NCBI GenBank assembly: GCA_019916065.1
Contig: CM034242.1
Span: 9,802,879 to 9,866,878 of the forward strand
Direction of reading: 5' to 3'
Origin: Vitellaria paradoxa
Lineage: Eukaryota > Streptophyta > Magnoliopsida > Ericales > Sapotaceae
Length of the DNA stretch: 64,000 bases
The notes under the pieces are model-generated. The model had not been told where the DNA came from and ran no database searches. It saw only the letters and a program-made list of their open reading frames with translations. Below are positions 47,352-57,764 of the stretch, piece after piece (position 1 is the stretch's first letter; every line of letters starts with the position of its first letter). The position numbers and the translations under genes are program-made.

Positions 47352-50300
47352 TCGAGCCTTCAGAAAGTTTCAGTATGTTTTTTGATGGTGTTTTTATGTT
47401 TCCACGGACCAGATATTCTCTGTGACAAACTAAAACAAGTAGCAGACTATTGATGATTGCAAGTATCCCTAGGCTGTGTTTGCTTTGAGTTGTGCATAAG
47501 ATATAAATATGCCACTTGTTTAAACAAAAGGCAAATAAACAAATTTCACTTGTGCTGATTATATTTTTAAAATAGGTAAGCCTTCACACAATAGTGAGGT
47601 TGCTCCTTTGAGACCTAGAGATCGTTGGTTCAATTGTCGAAAACAGTCTTTCCAGTTATTGAGGGTAAGACTCCGTGTATTGCTCCTTCCCAGACCCACA
47701 TTGGTAGGAGCCACATGCACTAAGCCACCGTTTTTTTTTTTTTTTTTTTTTTCTTTTCTATTTTGATACAAACCACATTCACAAAGTTGTAATAAGGTCT
47801 AGTATTGATCAGGTCCCCAAATTTATTTCTTTCGAACAAGACAGCATATAATTCAAGTAACACCACAATTCGGCTGATTGACTGATTCCTGGTATAATTC
47901 AATACTAGCTGTATTTTGTGAAGCAAGATACCACCAATCTCTCAGTTGAATGAAAACGAGCAAATTTACGTCTGGAGTTCACATTGCCAATAAAACTTAG
48001 TTCTATTTTTCTTATGTTGCTGTTTCTTATTCCCAAAGACAATCCTTGTTGCAAAAATAATTTCCAACTGGCAGGTAATTTCAAAGCTACCCAACAGCTC
48101 AGCAGGATTCTTGCCAAGCAGACTTCCCCATCAAAATCAGAAGACGATATGACATAGTTCAGGGTTTATGCGCTTGAAGTGAATTATCATGGGTTAAAAA
48201 AAAATTAACATAAACTATAGCTACACAAATAATGATCATTAACCAAGAATTACAGTTGTAGATGCCAAGCTTTCAATTCTTTCCCTGGCAGCAAAAAAAC
48301 CCTTTCAGAAAATTTAATGAAATTTTCATTAAACTGTTTGCTGCTGTTGACTGCATGTTATGTGCCAAAATGATTAACCTAGTGACAGTGTACTTAAAAA
48401 CGTTTCAAGTACTAAACATGCAGCGTGCGTCCTAATCAAGGCATAGTCACAAGAGGTGACAAAATATCTTACATGCAGAATGCAAGAAGGAATCTAATAA
48501 AAGATTTTATGAATAGTTGTTGTGCATTAACATAATACCAAGCAACAAAGTGAATAACACATCATGTTTGTCATGTACCAGCTCATTTAGTTCACCATCC
48601 TCATCTTTCAGAATTGGATTCTGCATAAAACCGCTAATAACCTTCTCCGTCCGACTGCTATATGATGGCTCCAGTGGAGGCTTTTTTGAAGCAGAAGTTT
48701 CATAGGAAGTACCCGCAATTGAGTTTCCTTCTTTAGGCGAGCTTTGAGTTGTGTGGTCAGGTAGTTTTGTTGCCAATTGCATAACGCTTCCTATTGGATT
48801 TTGATTGGAGGGCATCGTGCCGCTTTGCAGTGATGCTGGAAAGAGGCCTTGATCAAGGGATAAATTAGGAGCTATTCCAAACTTCATCATCATCTTTGCC
48901 ACTCCTTGCTAGCAAATTCCAAAATTCATTTTTAGATACATGAAAATGAAACATAGATGTGATCATGTGAGACAATGATACATACTACAATACGACATTG
49001 AATTTGATGCAACACCCCCGGCTTCACAGCAAGACCTGCCATGCAAGCACCAATAATTTAGCAATCTAACATAGAGAATGTTAGGAGGCACAAATTTTGC
49101 AGAAACTTTGTGCAACATTATCTTATGTTGCAAATAGGTTATTGGTTCCAGTTGAACTAAAACAGAGATCCCTCTGTTGCAAGCTGAAAAACTTTGCAAG
49201 TACATAGTTCTAATTATCTGAAAATGCCACTGTAGCTATATGTAAGAATATTTACAAGATCAGTGTAAACTCATGAAATACAGGGCATAGAAAAAGTAAC
49301 AGGATTTTCTCTTCTTTTCATTATACGTCTTCAATAACCTAGTTGTCACTTCTCAATGGTTTAACCTTCTCAATCAGATGGTTTCAGTGGCAAAGATAGA
49401 CAATTTTAAGAAACAAACTTAAGAAACACAAATTTTGTCATAAAAACTTCTAGCAGGTTTATGGCTGCTCAAGGGTATTTCAAAATGCCAAAAGTATCTG
49501 AAGGACAAAAAAATTCGCTGACATCCATTAAAACAGCAAACCAAGAATATCCCACTTCAACGTACAATTGGCATCTTAACCCTATTGAAAGTTCACATAT
49601 TTTGCTCCATCTGTACACATCACCCAAGGTGCTAAGGAGCAGCCCCTATGGTTGCCTCTGTGTGATATTAGCACAGCCGCCTACCAATTTTATTCTACCA
49701 CAAATCGGTCTATGTGTAAGCCAATGCACTTTGAAAAAACATCACAAGAAATGGGGACATTTGAAGAAAAATGCAACAACTATGTGATCTTTCCTGGACC
49801 ACTGACAAATTAACAATTTAGTTAGGGTAGCGTAAACAACTGCTAGAAGTAGCAGTAAAATAAAAATTCACGTAAAAGGTTACAAGTCTAACATTTCACA
49901 TTAAAGCACAAAACTTGACTACAACATAGCCTCCTGCATGCACAGCAGCAGACTACCTGATAATGGGCAAGTATTAGTAAGTTTACAACTGTATAAAAGA
50001 ACAAATCCAGAAACCAGAACATTGACATCATGCTGAAATCTCAGGCAGTGTTCATTCCTTCCTCATACGTACCAACTCCGAAACCATGTCCAAATCCAAC
50101 TCCACAGCCAATGCCTGCCTCAATGTTCTTTGCTCCCAACTTCCTCAACTAAAGAATCAAAATTACACAGGGTCATGTAAAACTTTCTTTTTTGATAAGC
50201 AAGGGTCATGAAAAACTTTAGTTGTATGAGAATATAAATAGATATTTTTCTTCAATAAATGAGAACATAAATAGATAATGACAAATAAGATCCAATAATT

Positions 50301-52215
50301 AAAAGCAAGAAGAGAGATTAACTTACAGATTGGTTAACATGTCTACCAACACCAGAAAAAGCATCCGTTGCACCTCTAGTTGCACTCATAACTTGGTTCA
50401 GTACAGGTATTGCACCTGATATACAAATTAAATTAAAACAATAAAACTAAAAGGATGGATTTCTGGTTCATGTCATAAGTCAATCTAAAAGGTAAAGAGA
50501 ATCCGAATCATTAGATACTTATATGACCTCACCACATCAAATGATGCATTTCCAGATTAAATGATGACTGTAAGAAAGTAACTCTTCATTACATTTATTA
50601 TCCATCTTAATTGCAACAAAAAGAAATTCATAAGTATCTGGATGTCTTAAGTTTTTTTTTCTTTTTCTTGATTAAAAAATAAAAAATTTATCCCCAAAAG
50701 CAATCAGAAAACTTAAGACCAGATGAAACCACAAGCCTCCAACTCAACAGGCTTAACTCACTATGAACCAACACATTTGCACCATCTACATTACATCTAT
50801 ATGTCCATAATTTCAAAATCTTACTATATTGCTATCTATTGCGATCAACATTTTTGGAATATCTGCATTTTCAATATGTACCTTGGTCCTAATCATTTTT
50901 TTTTTCTTTTGATAGGTATACCTCAGACCTGATCATATATGGCTAAAACCGAGGTGGATTTGCTATTCAAGTTTTAGCCCAAAAATATGATCAGAAACTA
51001 AAACACAAATATGGGACCAATAAAAGTAAAAAAGAGCTTGCCCAAAGTTGAAGTTGCACAAAGTGCAATATGATACACTTGCAAATTGCAACTAATTGTG
51101 ATTAACCCACACTTAAACATACACAAGGGATAGGTTCACACTTGACATATTGGATATGTATTAAAACCTTACAAGAAAGTAACAAATTTAAACCACATTC
51201 TAAGTTCAAACATTCTCATACCATGTTCAAACTTCAAATGGTTCCAACTTCCAAGAAACACATTAAGATCTTTTTTTAAAGCAGGTTCTAAGTTCTAACA
51301 TCTATGTTCAACGCAGGGGTGAACCAACATGGGGGGCTAAAGGGGGCCATCCTCCGTTTCCAAAATTGGGTCAATTTAACCAAAAAATTGTCTTTGCATT
51401 ATTACGAGTTGCCCCCCTAATTTTTTTTATCATTACATTGAAGTCCCCAAACACATATATCATTTTGCCCCCTTTAACTACAATTCTTGTGCTCCACCGG
51501 TTAAATGATTCCGCTGTAGTCCTAACTCCCAAGCATCAATCAGAGGGAACAGCAGAAATAAAATGCCTTCTCTACTTGTTATTGTCAGTAGTAGCAACAT
51601 TAACTATTTTCTTAAATAAACACTGCTCAATAAAAAAATAAAAAATTGAAGAAATTAAAAGTTCCTAGGAACATGGAAAGGTAGATTTTGAAAATAAAAA
51701 TGACATGAAAATAGCTTGTGATAATGCACAAATATATCCGTCAATAAACTATCAGACAAGCCGGAAAAGCAAATTGTTGAAACTTGAAACGACAATTCAT
51801 CTAATTCTTCACTACTACAGAACAATCAGTAATTAACATGAAACTACACTAATTCAATTCACAAAACCCAAAATTCCTCCCGCATTTCCAACTCCACTTA
51901 GACATAAAAATGAGAAAGAACTGGAGAAAATTGGGTACAAGGGCGGCTAGCAGCTGAAGAATTTTGAGGGGTGTTGCCATCTTTGGGTTTGAAGAACCCT
52001 CCAAAGTCCATCTTGCAAAACGGATTTTTTCAGGATACAGAGAAAGCAAAAGAAGGAATACCTAAATTTAAAGGGCGGCCAACGCCGATACCAATACCAC
52101 AGCCAATGCCAAAGCCGGTGAACACTTGACCTACTTTCAAAGTAAATGGATTCTCTACTCTCATACTCTGTCTGCCTACAATTACAGTACTATCACCACT
52201 GCTGCTGCTCTCCAT
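46714..52215 (-). CDS. Glycine-rich N-terminal plus C-terminal coiled-coil protein, function unknown
   Basis: Seven minus-strand exons: 52062-52215, 50327-50415, 50073-50148, 48986-49035, 48579-48908, 47211-47249 and 46714-46890. All junctions are GT-AG and in phase; 304 aa. Residues about 31-48 and 87-107 are glycine-every-second-residue stretches (FTGFGIGCGIGIGVGRP and AGIGCGVGFGHGFGVGLAVK), separated by a segment containing VMSATRGATDAFSGVGRHVN. Such GxG patterns can pack as membrane-inserting glycine zippers. A polar linker (about 125-230) is low in known motifs. Residues about 234-272 form a coiled coil (RLRSENNMLQMVLKHQQVIE, then KENEKLHQ). The tail holds a cysteine cluster CADCFEC followed by RRKQRKK. 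The arrangement recalls glycine-rich envelope proteins such as TGD5, but I cannot claim orthology. Supported as a real gene by seven consistent splice joints and a TATA box at 52371-52378. Confidence 0.85.
47321..47350. repeat. (TAA)n microsatellite in intron 5
   Basis: Ten TAA units, 72 bp upstream of exon 6 on the coding strand. Confidence 0.93.
47574..47751 (+). mobile_element. Au-like SINE in intron 5 of the glycine-rich gene
   Basis: It carries the landmarks of the plant Au-type SINE: a B-box-like GTTGGTTCAATTGT, then AGGGTAAGACTCCGTGTATT, CCTTCCCAGACCCACATTGG and GGAGCCACATGCACTAAGCC, followed by a T tract of more than 20 bases. The 5' A box is degenerate. It lies antisense to its host gene. 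Target duplications are not obvious, so it is fairly old. Confidence 0.75.
51313..51510. mobile_element. hAT-like MITE remnant in intron 1 of the glycine-rich gene
   Basis: Starts CAGGGGTGAACCAACATGGG with GGGGGCTAAAGGGGGCC, typical of hAT MITE ends; a possible right end lies near GTGCTCCACCGG. Limits uncertain. Confidence 0.35.
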
Positions 52216-52351
52216 TCTTCAGCAAGAAGACTCCCCTCTCTATCTCTCTCTATATATATATGTATGTATGTATAGGCAAAGCTAAAGCAGAAGCTATTCC
52301 ACACCCAAACAGGTGGCGATCTGCACGAAGGTCCCTCCCCTTTACAGAACA

Positions 52352-52370
52352 CTCTCTCTCTCTCTCTCTC
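52352..52370. repeat. CT/GA microsatellite between TATA box and leader
   Basis: GA on the coding strand, directly after the TATA box, so probably near the transcription start of the glycine-rich gene. Confidence 0.9.
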
Positions 52371-52378
52371 TATTTATA
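52371..52378 (-). promoter_or_regulatory. TATA box of the glycine-rich gene
   Basis: TATAAATA on the minus strand, 156 bases upstream of the start codon, in a GC-richer promoter patch. Confidence 0.65.
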
Positions 52379-52667
52379 GCGGCGGTTCCCGGTTGGTTTT
52401 GCGTAGAACTTCTCTGCTTAGCAGAGAAGAGAGCGTGTTTGCAGCTTGGGATGTGGCACATAAACAAGTCGAAACGTGGTGTTTTGGAAAAGATTAGATT
52501 ACTGAAATACCCTTCCATTCACCGAAATGACACAAATGTACATGATACCTAACATTTGGCTGTAACCTTTCCGAACAAATATGTACCAACCGGTACTGCA
52601 TCTGCAACCAATGAAATGGGTAGATTAATTCTTTATTTTATTTGCGTTAATTTTTTTTTTTTTTTTA

Positions 52668-52813
52668 GGTTGTGTGCGTTTGAAATGAAAAAAATAAAAA
52701 TAAATAAATTATAAGTTCATAATTCGTATAATAAAATAAAAATAAATAAATTTTAAAATTTTTTAATATTTTTTTACTAATTTTTAAAATTTTTTGCCAC
52801 CTCAAACATAACC
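52668..52813. mobile_element. Tourist-like MITE with TTA duplication
   Basis: GGTTGTGTGCGTTTGAAATG to GCCACCTCAAACATAACC; TTA at 52665-52667 and 52814-52816. Core TAAGTTCATAATTCGTATA. Confidence 0.75.
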
Positions 52814-52939
52814 TTAATTAATAAGATGATCATTTTTTATTGATAAAGATTTTATGGAAGTAAAAATGGAAAAAAATAAAAAGAAAAAGAAAAAGAAATG
52901 GACATTAAATTTGTTTTTTTATATATAAGAATTTAAAAT

Positions 52940-54987
52940 GGATAATTTCACTGACAACCCCTTAGGTTTGAGGAAATGTTAAATAAACCACTCACATTTC
53001 GAAAATAGGCAGGGACACTCTTACCATTGGCCAACTTAAGTTGATGGTTTAATTAATATAAATGATAATTTTGCCTTTAGGCCCGATTAGATAAAGGTAA
53101 AACTCCTCCCAAAGTTCTTAGCCTCTCATAATGGTGGGTCTCACTCCTTTGCCATGATTTGACAACACTTTTCTTCCCTCCTCTTAGTTTTATCCCTTCT
53201 TCATTTTCTCTTCTGCGAGGGATAATTTTTGGGCACCCTAGGGGCTAGTCAAAAATTTTTTCCCTGTAAGTGGGGTTTTTAACCTTTTTAGCTCTCGTTA
53301 ATAGTATTGTTAACCTGATTAAAATAAATATAGTGCTAGTAAAAAAATAATAGATATGCCAACAAGTCAAAATAAATATAATTAAAAAAATTAGATAATA
53401 ACAAACTATTCAAAAGTACATATTTAAAAAAATTAAATAAATTTATAAAAAAATTAAATTTTCAATGAAATAAATAATATAACTTCAAATTGTCCAAATA
53501 TAATTAAATAGAGTTGGTTTTGTAATTTAATATTTAATTTAATGGGTAACCAAGTTTGGGACACCACAAGGGTAAAAGAGTCATTTGATTGCTTTTTTCA
53601 TCATTCATCCCCTTTTATTTATAAAACATCCAAACTAAGTCAAAAGTTATCACTCTCTATAAATATCACATCAATGTGGGCCAACTCTCTAAAAATAATA
53701 CCTCCTCTTATCTTATACTCCCTCTAAAACTTATCCCTTGAAATTTTAGCATCATCCAATCGGGCCCTTAAAGTTAATTTCACTAACACCACCTGCCTTT
53801 TACTGACATCTCCTTGGGTTTAAAAAAAATTGACAAAAAGAGCCTATAATTTTTAGTATACAAAATTGAAAAATTATTTTTAATGAATAAAATAAATTTG
53901 TTTTTATTTATATTCTTAACAATCATCTAAAAATAAAGAAAATGTAATATATATATATATATATATAGGTGTTATAAATGCTAAAATAAATAAATTAAGA
54001 AAGATTTGTAAAAAAATAAATAAATAAATGCCAATATAATAAAAAATAGAAGTTTGTAAAGGAAATAAATTAATTTTTCGTTTGATTAAGTTAGAAAATA
54101 AAATAAAATTTATTTTCATTTGATTTTTAGTAATATAGTTGAAAATAAAAATATTTTATTATTTAAAAACATTTTTCTTATATATAATAACCACAATCGT
54201 GAAATAAGACTTCTTGTGAACTTAAATTTCTTGTTGTTCTCTGCTTGTTAAAATAGGATTTCTTGTGAAGCTAAAGCTTGCAGTTGGCTTCTTTTTATTG
54301 CTACGGGTTAAATTCAAAACTCATTTTTTAATTAATTACTGGTAAATAATATTAACATTTCAAAAAGAACTGTCAATAATCTCATCTCCCCTTATTATTT
54401 ACTACATCCGATCAGATTGGCTAGTCGCTCGCTTCCCAAAAATAATTACTATTTCTTTGAATGACAAATCATTATTTAGCTTAACGATAAGTTAATAATT
54501 AATGGTCTGTAATAATTTTAAATTTAAAAAATATTATACTGATAATAAATTGTTATTTGATTTTAATATTAAATAATTAATTTATTAGTATAATTTTAAA
54601 TTTAATAGAATATAATTACTTATAATTTTTATATGAAATTATCATTTTCATATGATTATTTTGATTTAAATAAATTTATTAATAAAATTCTATTTTAATA
54701 TTAATTATAAATTAATAAAACTAATTTTAATTTAAGAGAATGTGATAATAAAATACATCAAGCGATGTCGCGCGGGGGTATTTTCTTAATTAATCATGCC
54801 AAATTGTAGGCAAAGAAGGCAAGCAGGTGATGTTTTATACGTAGGCACTTTGGTCGTTTTAGTTGGTCAAACAGGTCAACTAGCAGAGTTTTTAATAGTA
54901 AGGGGGTCTTTCTGCCTATTTTAGAAACGTTGGGGGGTCTCCCTGCCATTTCTCCAAATCTGAGGTGGGGTCTCGGTAAAATTATCC
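52940..54987. mobile_element. 2-kb non-autonomous element with 8-bp duplication, host of a nested insertion
   Basis: Perfect TTTAAAAT on both sides (52932-52939, 54988-54995). Ends GGATAATTTCACTGACAACC and, inverted, GGATAATTTTACCGAGACC. The 8-bp duplication points to hAT, while the tip sequence looks more like Mutator-type elements. No coding frame. Confidence 0.7.
53080..53767. mobile_element. Harbinger-like element nested in the 2-kb element
   Basis: GGCCCGATTAGATAAAGG on the left; the inverse of GGGCCCGATTGGATGATG on the right; TTA on both sides (53077-53079, 53768-53770). 688 bp, non-coding. Confidence 0.75.
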
Positions 54988-55183
54988 TTTAAAATATACC
55001 TTCCTCACCTCAATCTTTGAAGCCTCGACCCTGTTTCTGCCACCAAAATACTGAATCATGTTTGCACTGTTAAGGTAACAGTTCGAGAAGATTTTCATTA
55101 TGTCATAAAAATCGCTGCGTAACGATTGTTCAATTAAATTTAAATTATTTTATATATGTTACATTTTATGTTTATTATATATT

Positions 55184-56629
55184 CAGGGACCCCGAATTTT
55201 TAGGTCTCGTTTGGCAACGTTTTCGTTTTTTGTTTTCCTGTTTATGTTTTTAAAATTTTGTAAACTCGCAACAGAAACATATTTGATAAATCTGTTTCCG
55301 TTTTTTTGTTTTAAAAAAAAATAAAAACATAAACAGAAAAACGTAAACAGAAAAAAGGTGTTTTCGCTCTGATTTTCTTTTCTGTTACTAATATTTTGTC
55401 AATTTTAAAACTTTACCTATTTTTCTTACATTACATAAAAATAAATTATTTTATTCAAATATTTTATTAAAATAAGTTATTTTAATAAATAATATAATTA
55501 AATTCAACAAATTAAATTAATTATATAAATTATTTTTAATAAATAATAAAACCAAATTAATTAATTTAATTTAATAATTAATTATTTCTAAATTATCTGA
55601 AATAAATATCATAATTAATTTATTTAATTTAATAATTAAATTAATTTATATAAAATAATTAATAATAAATAATTAAATTACATTAATTTTTAATTTAATT
55701 TAATAATTATTATTAAATTATTTTATATAAATATCATAATTAAATTAAATTATTTATGATTTAATTAGTTTAATTTATATAAAATATATTTTAATAAATT
55801 ATTTTAATAAATAATTAAATGAATTTAATTAATTTAAAAATAAATAATTTAATTTAATAATTAATGTAATTTAATTACTTATTTAATATGAAATATATTT
55901 TATTAAATTATTTTTTAATAAATAATATAATTTAATATATTTTACATTTATTGAATTAAATGATTTTAATAAATAATTTATTGTATTAATTTAATTAATT
56001 ATATTAATTAAATTAAATTAATACAAAATATATTTTATTAAGTTCAATTACTATTTTAAAACTAATAGAATTAAATATTTTATAAAATAAAAAAATTAAT
56101 AATTATAAACAAACTTATATTTTCAAACGCAGTTTCAGTTTTCATTTCAAAAAAAATAAACGGCAATAGAAAACAGAAAACAAAAAACGACAACAGAAAA
56201 ATAATAACAAAAAAACGATAATATTGTCAAACGGGCCCTTAGTTAGGAGGGGTCAAAATTTTTTTTCTTAGGTTGAAATTAAGCCTTAAAAAAATATAAT
56301 TAATATCATTAATTATATTTAGTGAATAAAAAATAAATTAATATATATACATAGGTGAATTTTTAAATTTTGGATTATATAAAATAATTGACAAAAATAG
56401 TTTAACTTTAGAGAGGTCAATCTATAATTTAATTTTTTTTTAATCTAAAAATTTATATGTATCAATATAATTGTGGTGTTTTCCTAATTAAGATCAACTA
56501 TTTTTTAAAATTTTAGTAGGGGCAAACTATAATATAAATTTTTTATAATTAAAAAATTATATAAATAGATAGCATTTTCTCAAACTTAGGGGGCCATGCC
56601 CCATTGGTCCTAAGGGAGCTCCGATCCTG
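55184..56629. mobile_element. hAT-like element interrupted by a Harbinger-like element
   Basis: Left end CAGGGACCCCGAATTTTTA continues after the insertion as GTTAGGAGGGGTCAAAATTT. The right end inverted is CAGGATCGGAGCTCCC. Flanks TATATATT / ATTATATT match at 6 of 8 positions. The segment TTAGGGGGCCATGCCCC near the right end is typical of this kind of MITE. Confidence 0.6.
55203..56238. mobile_element. Harbinger-like 1-kb AT-rich element, nested
   Basis: GGTCTCGTTTGGCAACGTTT to TGTCAAACGGGCCC, with TTA at 55200-55202 and 56239-56241. Subterminal GTTTTCGTTTTTTGTTTTC repeats face their inverse on the right. The interior is almost pure A/T made of TTTAATTAA-like repeats. Confidence 0.75.
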
Positions 56630-57692
56630 ATTATATTATATCCAACGCTATTACATTACTCATAAAATTATAAAACCCGCTGTATATTTTTTTTTTTAAC
56701 TAGAATTTGATGACAAAGATTATGTTCTATTATTGACCAAGTTTACCTAAATTAATACGTCAATAATTAAAGATATTAAATAGGATAGTAACACGAGTCT
56801 AACATGTAATATTGAATTTTTTTTTTTTTAATAAAACCTCTTTGGCGGGAGGGATATAATATTGAAATTTATAGTCAAATGTATGAGATGTTCAATAATT
56901 AACTTTTATGTATTCCCTTTATAATTTCAATCATGTTATCATGCGCATTAATGTCCCACCGAAAAACCCTACTATAAGTCATTTACTCGTGATTGAATTA
57001 AAAAGGTTAATTTATATGAGACCCCTGCAAATCTGATAGTTTCATTAGCGGTAACTAAGATTAGATTTTCTCTTGCCTCCCTTAGTCTTAAGTTTAATTT
57101 CCCTTCAGTGGGATCTATTTCCTTTTTAAATCTTTTGAGCCATATTTGAACTTATCAGGAAAATTTATGATTATCCAATATAATTTAGTTTCGGTTGTAA
57201 CTACCTCATATCTTGTTATAAGGGTAGTTTTAGAGTAATTGTAAAGTTGTTTTAGAGCTTTTGTAATAGTTTTAGGGGATTCAGAACAATATCAACTCCC
57301 TAACAGCAGCTCAGGAAAAATTCAACGATTCAAGTACATTCACACGTTTTTTAAATTATAAAAATATGAATACATTTGGATCGTTAGATTTCTCAACCTC
57401 GATATCACAAAACTGACATTGAGATTGATGTCAACTTCCTTCTTTTCATGCACTAGACTTTACTTTTTTTCTTAAAAAAAAAAAAAAAACACCATGAACA
57501 CATAATTGAAACTTGCTTTGTGCCACGCATTCTTGTTTGCTAATGGGTAGAAGAATTTGGAGGTTTTTCTTTTCTTTTTTTTTTTTTTTTTAAACCATGG
57601 ATAACTCTGAAACTTCCTCGTACCAAATGAGATTTACGATAACACAAGGTTGCACCATTGCACAAACAAAGTCCTTGCTTACTCACAGTATG

Positions 57693-57727
<35 letters not shown>

Positions 57728-57764
57728 TCTCAGCACTAGAGAAAAGTGATATAGACCTTCCTTC
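56630..57764. other. Spacer downstream of the BAHD-like gene
   Basis: No gene. Contains a (CA)n microsatellite at 57694-57725, forty bases from the BAHD-like stop codon and so probably in its 3' UTR. Confidence 0.5.
57694..57725. repeat. (CA)n microsatellite
   Basis: Sixteen CA units next to the 3' end of the BAHD-like gene. Confidence 0.95.
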
